Part shown: piece by piece, positions 44,849 to 52,669 of the stretch
How positions within the stretch are numbered: the stretch's first letter is position 1
Layout: every line of letters begins with the position of its first letter
From: UBA2377 sp964525935
GTDB taxonomy: Bacteria; Verrucomicrobiota; Verrucomicrobiia; Opitutales; Opitutaceae
NCBI GenBank assembly: GCA_964525935.1
Contig: CAZGJZ010000005.1
Span: 62,001-126,000 of the forward strand
DNA: 64,000 nucleotides
Direction: 5' to 3'
The notes under the pieces: model-generated
Databases searched by the model: none
What the model was told of the DNA's origin: nothing
The model's input: only the letters and a program-made list of their open reading frames with translations
Program-made: the position numbers and the translations under genes

Positions 44849-45853
44849 TCACGGCTGCTTGAGCAGCGCCCGGGCACCGTCAATCAGCAGGTCCCATTGG
44901 AGCGCGGGGCCGGGGTCGATTTTGTTGGTCTGGATGTGGTAGTGGCCGATCACGCCCTGATACTTGGCCAGCGCGGCGTCGGGGAGTTTTTGCGGGAAGA
45001 CGCGGCCGTCGGTGCCGCGCGGGTAATCGCACTTGAGCTTGGGAAACACCCGGCAGAGCGCCGCGGTGAGCTTGGTGAGCGCGGCGTATTGCTCGGGAGT
45101 CAGGTCGTATTGCTCCAACGCCAGGCCTTGCACGGTGTCGCGCACCGGATCGGCCTGCGCCGGGCCGCCCGCGTAGCCGGGCAAGGCGCCAGCGGGCAAC
45201 CGCAGGCGCGTGTGGCCGGTGGCATCGCGTTGATACCATTGGCCCAGCACCTTGGCGTTGGCGGGCGGATAGGCACCGATGTTGGCAATCTCGATGCCGA
45301 TGGAGCGGTCGTTGGCGATTGTCGCGTGAAAGGCGCGCTCCTGCAGGTCGAGCGTCTGATAAAGGGTGCCGTCCACATCGAGGAGGAAGTGCACGCTCAG
45401 CCGGCGGCGCTGCAGCGTGTCGAAACAAATGCGGCTGAGGCCGCAGCCGTCGTAGTGCAGGACAAACTGGTCCACGGTGGCTTGCAGCGCGGCGAGGCCG
45501 GTCGTTCCGTCGGAGGCCGGCGGGCGGGCGGTGAAATTTTCCGGCGGCAGTGCAAGCTTGGGGGACGGCGGCGGCACGTAGGCGTTAAACCCACCGGCAT
45601 CCTGCCAGGTGACGATGCGGGTGCCCGTGGAAAAAAACTGTCCGGCAACCACGATTTCATCGGCCTGCCGCACCGCGGGCAACGGCGCCTGGGGCGTGGG
45701 TTCCGGAACAGGAGTCGGAATCGACTCAGGCACCGATGCCGTCACGGGTGCGGGTGCCGTGCGGCAGCTGGCGAGGAGCACACCCCACAACGCCAGCGCG
45801 GGAATCCCCGCGACGGCCCGGCACTTATTTCGCCACCACGAGGGGGAAGCCAT
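44849..45853 (-). CDS. N-acetylmuramoyl-L-alanine amidase (amidase_2/AmpD-like) lipoprotein
   Basis: 334 residues. The lipobox is LLASC (Cys near residue 30), followed by a Pro/Val-rich linker (SIPTPVPEPTPQAPLPAV). Amidase_2 zinc ligands are the His of FVLHYDG, the His of AFHATIAND and a C-terminal His in GHYHIQTNKIDPG; SIGIEIAN holds the conserved Glu region. It cleaves the lactyl-peptide bond of muropeptides, here outside the cytoplasm because of the lipid anchor. The ATG lies 29 bases inside the end of the threonine ammonia-lyase gene. Confidence 0.88.
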   Translation of the reverse strand: MASPSWWRNKCRAVAGIPALALWGVLLASCRTAPAPVTASVPESIPTPVPEPTPQAPLPAVRQADEIVVAGQFFSTGTRIVTWQDAGGFNAYVPPPSPKLALPPENFTARPPASDGTTGLAALQATVDQFVLHYDGCGLSRICFDTLQRRRLSVHFLLDVDGTLYQTLDLQERAFHATIANDRSIGIEIANIGAYPPANAKVLGQWYQRDATGHTRLRLPAGALPGYAGGPAQADPVRDTVQGLALEQYDLTPEQYAALTKLTAALCRVFPKLKCDYPRGTDGRVFPQKLPDAALAKYQGVIGHYHIQTNKIDPGPALQWDLLIDGARALLKQP

Positions 45854-47039
45854 TTTTTTTCAGCGCGCGATGCAGCGCGGCGATGTGGGTGCGATCACGC
45901 GTCTCGACCGTGCAGACGGCGTGCACCGCGGAGACGTCGGGGCCGCTGAAGGCGCGGTCGTGGGCGATGTCCTTGATGCTCGCGCCGCTCTCGGCGATGA
46001 CGCGGGTGAGTTGCGCCAGCCCGCCGGGCCGGTCGCTGATGATTGCAGTAAAGCGCGTGAGCCGGCCGTCGTGCACGAGGCCTTGCTCGATGACGCGGCT
46101 GAGGATCGCCGGGTCGATGTTGCCGCCGCAGACCACGAGCACGACTTTCTTGCCGCGCAGCTCGGGCAGCTTGCCGGCCATCATCGCGGCGAGCGGCGTG
46201 GCGGCGGCGCCTTCGACGACGGTTTTTTCGAGTTCAACCATGCGCAGGATGGCGAGCGCAATGGAGTCCTCGCCCACGCTGACCACCTTGTCCACGTGCC
46301 GGCGCGCGAGCGCAAAGGCGTTGGTGCCCACGGTGAGGGTCGCGAGCCCGTCAGCGAGTGTCGGACGCCGCGGCTGGCGCACGGGTTTGCCGGCGCGGAG
46401 CGCGGCGGCGTAGTTGCCCGTGGCGGCGCTTTCCACGCCGATGACGCGCACGCGGGGTCGCAGGGATTTCACCGCGAGCGCAAGGCCGGCAATCAAGCCG
46501 CCGCCGCCGATCGGGCACACAATGGCGTCGGCATCGCGCACCTGCTCGAGGATTTCCAGGCCGATGGTGCCCTGGCCGGCGATGATGTCGGGGTGATCAA
46601 AGCCGTGGATGTAAGTGTAGCCGTGGCTCGCCGACAGCGCATCGGCTTGCGCGCGGGCCTCGATGAAATCCCTGCCCTGCACAATCACGTGCGCACCGAG
46701 CCGCTGGCAGGTGGTGATTTTGATGAGCGGCGCGTAGTCGGGCATCACGACCGTGACGGGGATGCCGAGCAGTTTGCCGTGATAAGCGAGGCCGAGCGCG
46801 TGATTGCCGGCGCTGGCAGCAACCACCCCGCGCTGGCGGGCGGCGGGCGGGAGCCGGAGCAGGGCGTTGCGGGCGCCGCGCTCCTTGAACGAGCCGGTGC
46901 GCTGGAAGTTGTCGAGTTTGCAGACGATCCGCGCGCCGGTGATTTCGGAAAGTGGAATCGATTCCGGGCAGGGCGACACAATCACTCCGCTGGCGATGCG
47001 GCGGCGCGCGGCGCGAATATCGGACAAGGTGACAGACAT
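45825..47039 (-). CDS. ilvA: Threonine ammonia-lyase with C-terminal ACT domain
   Basis: 404 residues. It is a PLP fold-type II enzyme with K52 in GSFKERGARN as the Schiff-base lysine, the glycine-rich phosphate loop PIGGGGLIAGL, and SAGNHALGLAY. A single ACT domain at the C-terminus (RFTAIISDRPGGLAQL onward) is the form seen in TdcB/IlvA-short proteins. It converts threonine to 2-oxobutyrate and ammonia for isoleucine synthesis or catabolism. Which role cannot be told from sequence; no branched-chain genes are adjacent. Confidence 0.93.
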   Translation of the reverse strand: MSVTLSDIRAARRRIASGVIVSPCPESIPLSEITGARIVCKLDNFQRTGSFKERGARNALLRLPPAARQRGVVAASAGNHALGLAYHGKLLGIPVTVVMPDYAPLIKITTCQRLGAHVIVQGRDFIEARAQADALSASHGYTYIHGFDHPDIIAGQGTIGLEILEQVRDADAIVCPIGGGGLIAGLALAVKSLRPRVRVIGVESAATGNYAAALRAGKPVRQPRRPTLADGLATLTVGTNAFALARRHVDKVVSVGEDSIALAILRMVELEKTVVEGAAATPLAAMMAGKLPELRGKKVVLVVCGGNIDPAILSRVIEQGLVHDGRLTRFTAIISDRPGGLAQLTRVIAESGASIKDIAHDRAFSGPDVSAVHAVCTVETRDRTHIAALHRALKKNGFPLVVAK

Positions 47040-47109
47040 GCGCGCAGTGTGGCGACCGTCGGTGCGATGGAAACATGAAAGACGGACGGGCGGCGCGGTT
47101 TAACCGGTA

Positions 47110-47188
47110 GGGCGGGTCTCCGACCCGCACCCGGCGCCCACCGGCTGGCGCCGATCCAAAAACCCAAAGGGCGGGTCAGAGACCCGCC
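47110..47188. repeat. Two short palindromes of family C
   Basis: GGGCGGGTCTCCGACCCGC (47110-47128) and GGGCGGGTCAGAGACCCGCC (47169-47188) are two palindromes in direct repeat, 40 bases apart. They share the core GGTCNNNGACC with different loop bases. They lie between the EF-hand gene and ilvA. Confidence 0.75.
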
Positions 47189-47198
47189 TTGGTTTAAA

Positions 47199-47837
47199 TC
47201 ACTCTTTGTGCTCAGAGCCTTCGCGACTTTCCGACGGTGCAGGCGGTCCGTCGTGGTGGCCATGACCGCGGGGTTCGCCGTGGGCGTGGTCTTCCCGCAG
47301 CTTCTCCCGCTGTTGTTTTGCGGCGGCCCATTCGGTGTCGCTGATCTTGCCATCACCGTCGGCGTCGACGGCCTTCAAGTGCTGCAAGTGTTTTTCGAGG
47401 CGGGCCCGGGCGCGTTGCTCTCCGGCGGCGCGCGCGGCGGCACGTTCTTCCTGGTCGAGCCGGCCGTCGTTATTGGCGTCGAATTTTCCGAGCAACCAGC
47501 CTTCGCGGAATTGCGGGCCTTTATGCCCGGGGCCGAAAGCGTGCCGTTGGTGTTGTTTATGTTGCTTGCCACGCTTGCCGTGATCGGCGCGCTCGCCGCG
47601 GATTTTTTGCTTCACCGCGGCGCGGGCCTCGGCCTTTTCAGCGGCATCGAGCTGGCCGTCGCCGTTCTTGTCGAATTTCTTGATCCACTCCGCGCGGCGG
47701 GGAGACGGAGCGGCTGGTTCGGCTGCGGGCGCCACGGGGGCGGGCGTCGGTGCGGCCTCTTGCGCGGTGGCCGCGGCACCGGCGGCGAGGAATAGCGTTG
47801 CTGACAGGAGCAGCTGGGTTAAATCAGGCGTTTTCAT
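47199..47837 (-). CDS. EF-hand (calcium-binding) secreted protein
   Basis: 212 residues. A signal peptide (MKTPDLTQLLLSATLFLAAGAA) is followed by an Ala/Pro-rich stretch. Three EF-hand loops are seen: DKNGDGQLD (~residues 56-64), DANNDGRLD (~117-125) and DADGDGKIS (~158-166). The C-terminus is His-rich (HAHGEPRGHGHHDG), which could bind metal. It is an exported Ca2+ or metal-binding protein. ATG 47837 was chosen for the signal peptide. Confidence 0.85.
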   Translation of the reverse strand: MKTPDLTQLLLSATLFLAAGAAATAQEAAPTPAPVAPAAEPAAPSPRRAEWIKKFDKNGDGQLDAAEKAEARAAVKQKIRGERADHGKRGKQHKQHQRHAFGPGHKGPQFREGWLLGKFDANNDGRLDQEERAAARAAGEQRARARLEKHLQHLKAVDADGDGKISDTEWAAAKQQREKLREDHAHGEPRGHGHHDGPPAPSESREGSEHKE

Positions 47838-47926
47838 GGGTAACAGGATTGGGTTATGGTTAGATTCACCCGCCATGACGCCGGCTCCGGTCGGCGGTTA
47901 CGTCCTCTCCTGAAATCCGCGCCCAC

Positions 47927-48280
47927 ATGTATCAAGTCACCTTCTCCGAGCAGAGCCTCCACGAGCTGAACCAGCTCGACCAGCTCACGCAGCTGGGGCT
48001 CATCGAGCCCATCAGCAACCTGAAGCCCGCCGATCTCGCCAACCCGCGCGAGCCGCTCGGCCGTTTCCACCGCGGCGGCAAGGAGTTCTACCGGTTGCGC
48101 GCCGGCGACTATCGTTTCTATTTCGAAGCGCTGGGGGAGTCCCTGCACACCCACTACATCCTGCACAAAAACTCCCTCGAGGACTTCCTGTTGCGCAACA
48201 AGCTGCCGGTCTCGGAGCAACAGCTGGTGGAGCAACACTCCAAGTTCTGGAAGTATCTCGAGAGCCTAACCAAGAAATAA
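47927..48280 (+). CDS. RelE/ParE-fold protein, orphan
   Basis: 117 residues. MYQVTFSEQSLHELNQLD, KPADLANPREPLGRFHRGGKEFYRLRAGDYRFYFEAL and a final helical tail resemble RelE/ParE-family ribonuclease toxins, with the R-x-R-x-G-D-Y-R-F-Y-F core strand. No antitoxin gene precedes it, and the C-terminal extension (about 30 residues) is unusual. It ends 4 bases before pssA, so the two are cotranscribed. A domesticated regulator is more likely than an active toxin (inference). Confidence 0.75.
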   Translation: MYQVTFSEQSLHELNQLDQLTQLGLIEPISNLKPADLANPREPLGRFHRGGKEFYRLRAGDYRFYFEALGESLHTHYILHKNSLEDFLLRNKLPVSEQQLVEQHSKFWKYLESLTKK

Positions 48281-48284
48281 TCCC

Positions 48285-49169
48285 ATGGCGACCCCTCCCC
48301 AGCCGCCGGATTCGGACCGTTCCGATCCGCAAAATCCCTATCACGTCTCGCAGGCCAGCCGGATTTATTTCCTGCCCAACCTGATGACGGCGGGCAACCT
48401 GTTCTGCGGCTTCGTCGCCGTCATCCACTGCATCCAGGCACGCCTCGCCGAGACCACCGGCGGCGAATATCTGGGCAGCAGCTCGGCCGACCACTACCGG
48501 CATGCGGTATGGTTTATTTTCGGCGCCGCGGCGTTTGACATGCTCGACGGCCGGCTCGCACGCATGGGTGGCCGCGAATCGCTCTTCGGCGCGGAATTCG
48601 ACTCCCTGGCCGATGTCATTTCCTTCGGCATCGCCCCGGCGCTGATGGTGTTTTTCCTCATCCTCTCGCCGACGCAGGGCTACGAGGTGTTTCGCAACAT
48701 CGGCTGGTTCCTCGGCTTCGTCTACCTGCTCTGCGCCGCCATCCGGCTGGCGCGTTTCAACGTCATCACCAACCCCCTGCTCCACCGCGACAAGCACGAG
48801 ACCTCCAAGGACTTCGTCGGCCTGCCCGTCCCGGCCGCTGCGGCCACGGTCGCCTCGCTCGTGCTCTTTTTGCTCTACCTCGCCGAAAACGACAAGTCCC
48901 TGCACCGCGCCGCCTTGGCGCTGCCGCCCCTCATGGGCCTGATCGCCATCCTCATGGTCAGCAGTATCCGCTATCCCAGCGGCAAAAACGTCGACCTGCA
49001 GACCAAGACCCGGTTGCTGCCCTTTGTGGCGTTCCTGATTTTCATCGGCGCCGTGGTTCTGTTCAAGGAAGTCGCCCTGCTCTGCGCCACCCTCGGCTAC
49101 ATCTTCTTCGGCCTCATCCGCCAAATCCGCCGCAACCGGCGGCTGAAGCACGCCCCGAATTCCGTGTGA
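48285..49169 (+). CDS. pssA: CDP-diacylglycerol--serine O-phosphatidyltransferase
   Basis: 294 residues with about six to eight membrane segments. The CDP-alcohol phosphotransferase motif is complete: D85-x2-D88-G-x2-A-R-x8-G102-x3-D106-x3-D110. PNLMTAGNLFCGF at residues 31-43 is typical of membrane-type PssA. It makes phosphatidylserine, the precursor of phosphatidylethanolamine, in the inner membrane. The RelE-fold gene lies 4 bases upstream. Confidence 0.93.
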   Translation: MATPPQPPDSDRSDPQNPYHVSQASRIYFLPNLMTAGNLFCGFVAVIHCIQARLAETTGGEYLGSSSADHYRHAVWFIFGAAAFDMLDGRLARMGGRESLFGAEFDSLADVISFGIAPALMVFFLILSPTQGYEVFRNIGWFLGFVYLLCAAIRLARFNVITNPLLHRDKHETSKDFVGLPVPAAAATVASLVLFLLYLAENDKSLHRAALALPPLMGLIAILMVSSIRYPSGKNVDLQTKTRLLPFVAFLIFIGAVVLFKEVALLCATLGYIFFGLIRQIRRNRRLKHAPNSV

Positions 49170-49300
49170 GCAAGCTCCGAGTCCCGGACCAATAACCCGG
49201 GGCCTGCGAATAACCCGCCACTTGTTGGCTCAACCGGCAAAGTTCTTCACAATGCTTTTGTCCAACTTCCACGACTGAAAACCGGCAGTTACTGGTCTTT

Positions 49301-49329
49301 TTGGCTGCCTATATGAATACGGATAGAAT
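49301..49329 (+). promoter_or_regulatory. Putative sigma-70 promoter of dnaN
   Basis: TTGGCT (49301-49306) and TAGAAT (49324-49329) are separated by exactly 17 bases in an AT-rich stretch. The predicted start is near 49336, about 60 bases before the dnaN ATG. Confidence 0.5.
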
Positions 49330-49394
49330 TACTTATTGAACCTGTATTCTTTTAGACTTTGTTAGTTTCTCGAAGCATCCTTCGCCCCGCACCC

Positions 49395-50519
49395 ATGAAA
49401 TTCAAAATCAACCGCGACCACTTCGCCAACGGCCTGGCCCAAGTGCTCAACGTGGTCGGCTCCAAAGCCACCATGCCGATCCTGAGCAATGTGCTCATCG
49501 AAGCGGAGAAGGACCAGATTTCCCTCACCACGACCAACCTCGACCTCGGCATCCGCTGCAAGATCAAGGCTGAGGTCAAGGAGACCGGGTCTGTCACCTT
49601 GCCGGTCAAGCGCCTCGCCACGATCGTGCGCGAGCTGCCCAACGTCGATGTCACGGTCGACGCCTCGCCGAATCATCAGGTCAAACTCGCTTCCGGCGGC
49701 TCCAATTTCCGCATCATGGGCATCGGCAAGGAAGAGTTTCCACCGCTGCCGGAGTTCGGCGACGAAAAGTCCTACACCCTCGAGCAGGCCGAGCTCACCA
49801 CGATGCTCAAGAGTGTCGCCTACGCGCAGTCCTCCGACGAGACGCGCTACATCCTCAACGGCGTCTATTTCAACTTCAAGGACGGCAAACTCTCCCTCGT
49901 GGCCACCGACGGCCGCCGCCTCGCGCTGGTTTCGAAGGAACTCGATGTGCCCGCCAACAGCGCCGGCGCCATCATTCTCCCCGCCAAGACCGTGGGCGAA
50001 CTCCTCCGCCTCCTCGACAAGGGCGAGAAGCTGAAGATCAATTTCAACGACCGCCGGGCCGCGTTCCAGATCGCGACCGACAAGGATGGCAGCGGCCTAG
50101 TCGACAGCGTTTATCTCTACTCGAAGGTCGTCGAGGGCAACTACCCGAACTACCAGCAGGTCATCCCGAAAGAGACGCACCAGCGCATCAAGCTGGAGCG
50201 CGAGCTCTTCCTCCAGTGCGTGCACCGCGCCGCGCTCGTCTGCTCGGAGAAATCGAATTCCGTCAAAATCAAGCTCACCAGCAACCTCCTCGAGATCACG
50301 GCGCAGAGCCCGGATTTCGGCGAAGCGCATGAGTCGATGGCGATCGGCTACAGCGGTCCCGACCTGCAGGTCGCGTTCAATCCCGCTTTCGTGATGGATC
50401 CGCTCCGCGCGCTCACAAAGGACGAGGTGTTCTTTGAAGTGAAGGACGAGGTGAGCCCCGGGGTCTTCAAGACGCTCGAGAGCTTCATCTGCGTCATCAT
50501 GCCGGTGCGCCTGAGCTGA
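49395..50519 (+). CDS. dnaN: DNA polymerase III sliding clamp, beta subunit
   Basis: 374 residues. The three clamp domains are recognisable: MKFKINRDHFANGLAQVLNVVGSK at the start, SDETRYILNGVYFNF and ATDGRRLALV in domain 2, and the C-terminal FVMDPLRAL and CVIMPVRLS (the usual M-P-x-R-L end). It encircles DNA and tethers polymerase III. ATG 49395 was chosen over an upstream start at 49359. It is not next to dnaA or recF here. The upstream 225 bases hold a plausible promoter. Confidence 0.96.
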   Translation: MKFKINRDHFANGLAQVLNVVGSKATMPILSNVLIEAEKDQISLTTTNLDLGIRCKIKAEVKETGSVTLPVKRLATIVRELPNVDVTVDASPNHQVKLASGGSNFRIMGIGKEEFPPLPEFGDEKSYTLEQAELTTMLKSVAYAQSSDETRYILNGVYFNFKDGKLSLVATDGRRLALVSKELDVPANSAGAIILPAKTVGELLRLLDKGEKLKINFNDRRAAFQIATDKDGSGLVDSVYLYSKVVEGNYPNYQQVIPKETHQRIKLERELFLQCVHRAALVCSEKSNSVKIKLTSNLLEITAQSPDFGEAHESMAIGYSGPDLQVAFNPAFVMDPLRALTKDEVFFEVKDEVSPGVFKTLESFICVIMPVRLS

Positions 50520-50569
50520 TCGTTTTTTGTCTTTGCGTGGCCGGACTGTCCGGCTGCTGATGCATTCGG

Positions 50570-50591
50570 CTGCGGAAGAAAGCTTCCGCAG
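50570..50591. terminator. Hairpin behind dnaN
   Basis: CTGCGGAAG (50570-50578) pairs perfectly with CTTCCGCAG (50583-50591) across AAAG. No T-run follows. A second palindrome CCGGACTGTCCGG lies at 50541-50553. Either could aid termination after dnaN, or both may be repeat remnants. Confidence 0.4.
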
Positions 50592-50620
50592 TCACCGCCA
50601 TCCGCGAAGACCGCAGCACC

Positions 50621-51493
50621 ATGGAGCTCACCTATTTTATTCTCGCGGCGATGATCGCCTCGCTCGTCCTGGTGCAGATCAACCAGCGGCTGGGTTCGCC
50701 GGTGATTGCACTCTGCAACCGCTGGATTCGCTGGGCGGTGTTTGGTTTCGGCGGCGCTTATATTTGCCGCGATTTCGCGTTCATCGACCGGCCTTTTTGG
50801 GTGCTCGTGGTGTTGTTTTTGCTCGGGTGGTTTTTGATCGAGACGCTCTACAACTGGCTCGGTATCCAGGCCCTGAGCGTCAGCCCGCTGCCGCTTTTCC
50901 CGCGCTACGCCGCCAACCCCGGCGGCGAGGAATGGCCCACGCAGCCGCGCCTGCTCAAAATCCGCGACTGGCTGCGCGCGCAGGGTTTCAAGCCGGTGCA
51001 GTCGCTCAAGGCCGAAATCGGCGGCGGCATTTACCTGCGCACGTCGGTTTATCAGGACGCGACGGCGCGCACGCGCATCCAGGTCACGTTTCTCCCGCAA
51101 CCCGGCGGGGCGATCGGCGTCTGTTATTCGCTGGCTTCGGTGACGAGCAGCGGCAGCCGGTTTGTGACGGACAACTTCTACATCCCCTTTGCCGGCTTCT
51201 ATCCCGAAAACTGGCTGGTGGAGCGTTTGCCGATGCGTCGCTCCCTCTCCCGCATGCTGGCGCGTCATCGCGCCCGTCTCGCCCGGGAAACCTTGGTGCC
51301 ATTCGAGACCGATCCGCTGGCGGACCTCAACGGCCAGCAGCACGAGCTCGACCAGCTCAACACGCAGCTCGGCTTTTTGAACCCGCACGCCGAGCGCGAG
51401 GAATTTGGCAAGATCACCCAAGCCGGCCGCTACCGCGTCTGGAAGGAAATCTGGATGCTCGACTACCTCGGCCGCGCCGCGAGGTATCAGTAA
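50621..51493 (+). CDS. Conserved-looking membrane protein of unknown function
   Basis: 290 residues. Three N-terminal hydrophobic segments are visible (residues ~3-20, 35-50, 60-80), then a soluble domain (~residues 95-230) with KPVQSLKAEIGGGIYLRTSVY and DNFYIPFAGFYPENWLVE, and a coiled-coil-like Gln/Leu-rich end (NGQQHELDQLNTQLGFL). I do not recognise the family. It lies 101 bases after dnaN on the same strand, with hairpins in between. Confidence 0.75.
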   Translation: MELTYFILAAMIASLVLVQINQRLGSPVIALCNRWIRWAVFGFGGAYICRDFAFIDRPFWVLVVLFLLGWFLIETLYNWLGIQALSVSPLPLFPRYAANPGGEEWPTQPRLLKIRDWLRAQGFKPVQSLKAEIGGGIYLRTSVYQDATARTRIQVTFLPQPGGAIGVCYSLASVTSSGSRFVTDNFYIPFAGFYPENWLVERLPMRRSLSRMLARHRARLARETLVPFETDPLADLNGQQHELDQLNTQLGFLNPHAEREEFGKITQAGRYRVWKEIWMLDYLGRAARYQ

Positions 51494-51509
51494 GAGTTTC
51501 CGCTGTGAG

Positions 51510-51526
51510 CGAGGTCGGCGACCTCG
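51510..51526. repeat. Short palindrome with GGTCNNNGACC core (family C)
   Basis: CGAGGTCGGCGACCTCG lies between the convergent membrane-protein and moaA genes. It is nested in a wider GTGAGC...GCTCAC inverted repeat (51506-51540). The core matches the family C elements at 43524, 47110 and 47169. Confidence 0.65.
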
Positions 51527-51536
51527 AGGCGGGAGC

Positions 51537-52556
51537 TCACCCGCCGATGTAGCTCATCTCGACCTTCGCGCGCGGTTCTTTCTTGGCGAGGAGGTCGGCG
51601 CGTTCGTCGGAGTAGCGGTCGTGGCGACCGCGCCAGATGCCGGCGATGAAATCCGCCAGCGCCCCATCGTCCGCGCCTTGGCGCAAGGTGCCTAGCACGT
51701 CGTGCCCGGCGGCGGCGAAAAGGCAGGTGTAGAGTTTGCCGTCGGCCGACAGGCGCGCGCGGTGGCAGTCTTTGCAAAACGGCTCCGTCACCGAGCTGAT
51801 GATGCCGATCTCGCCCCGGCCGTCGCGGTAGCGGTAGCGCGAGGCGACTTCGCCGCGGTAGGCGGGGCCGACCGGCTCCAGCGGCCAGCGCGCGTGGATC
51901 TGTTCAATGATCGCCAGCGCCGGCACGACCTGCGCCGACGACCAGTGGTTCGTGTTGCCCACGTCCATGAACTCGATGAACCGCAAGGGATGGCCGCGTT
52001 CGCGAAAGTAGGCACAGAGCGCGGGAATCTCGGCGTCGTTTACCCCGCGCTGCACGACGCAGTTGATCTTCACGGGCAACCCGAGCGCGGCGGCCGCATC
52101 GATGCCGCGGAGCACCCGCGCCACGCTGAAGCCGAGGCCGTTCATCCGGCCGGCGGTGGCTTCGTCGAGGGAATCGACGGAGACGTTGAGGCGGTCGAGC
52201 CCGGCGGCGCGCAGGGCGGGCGCGGATTTTTCCAAGAGCCAGCCATTGGTGGTCAGGGCGACGTCAGGCACGCGCAGGTCCTGTTTGAGGGCGCGCACCA
52301 AGTCCGGCACGTCGGCACGCAGGAGTGGTTCGCCGCCGGTCAGCCGCACTTTTTCCACGCCGAGCGCTTGGAACGCGCGCACGATCCGCGTGAGCTCGTT
52401 GAGCGCCATCAGTTGCGGATCCTTCAAAAACGCGTGGCCGGCGCCGAAAACTTCCTTCGGCATGCAGTAGGGACAGCGGAAATTGCAGCGGTCCGTGACC
52501 GAAATGCGCAGGTCGCGCAGCGGGCGGGCAAAGGTGTCGCGGAGTTCCAAGGCCAT
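51537..52556 (-). CDS. moaA: GTP 3',8-cyclase (molybdopterin biosynthesis)
   Basis: 339 residues. It has the radical-SAM cluster C24-x3-C28-x2-C31 (TDRCNFRCPYCMP), a C-terminal second Fe-S cluster (CKDCHRARLSADGKLYTC) and the terminal Gly-Gly needed for activity (SYIGG). With MoaC it converts GTP to cyclic pyranopterin monophosphate. ATG 52556 (MALEL) was chosen; an ATG at 52562 is equally possible. It is divergent from moeA. Confidence 0.95.
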   Translation of the reverse strand: MALELRDTFARPLRDLRISVTDRCNFRCPYCMPKEVFGAGHAFLKDPQLMALNELTRIVRAFQALGVEKVRLTGGEPLLRADVPDLVRALKQDLRVPDVALTTNGWLLEKSAPALRAAGLDRLNVSVDSLDEATAGRMNGLGFSVARVLRGIDAAAALGLPVKINCVVQRGVNDAEIPALCAYFRERGHPLRFIEFMDVGNTNHWSSAQVVPALAIIEQIHARWPLEPVGPAYRGEVASRYRYRDGRGEIGIISSVTEPFCKDCHRARLSADGKLYTCLFAAAGHDVLGTLRQGADDGALADFIAGIWRGRHDRYSDERADLLAKKEPRAKVEMSYIGG

Positions 52557-52669
52557 GAACATCCAAGGAAACACAGCCGGTCGCCGGAGGCAAAGCCCTC
52601 GTTTGGTAATAAAAACCTCCGCTCCTCGCTTTCCCTTCGTCCGGACTATGTTCAAGTTGGGCCGCCCGC

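Noticed and set aside
47101..47190. A CRISPR-like pair of repeats
   Set aside because: Only two units, each a self-palindrome of about 19 bases with a 40-base gap, and no cas genes nearby.
47927..48280. A complete type II toxin-antitoxin module
   Set aside because: Only the RelE-fold gene is present; neither side carries a small DNA-binding antitoxin gene.
49170..49394. A replication origin upstream of dnaN
   Set aside because: AT-rich, but no cluster of DnaA boxes; the best match (TTCTTCACA near 49240) has two mismatches and dnaA is absent.
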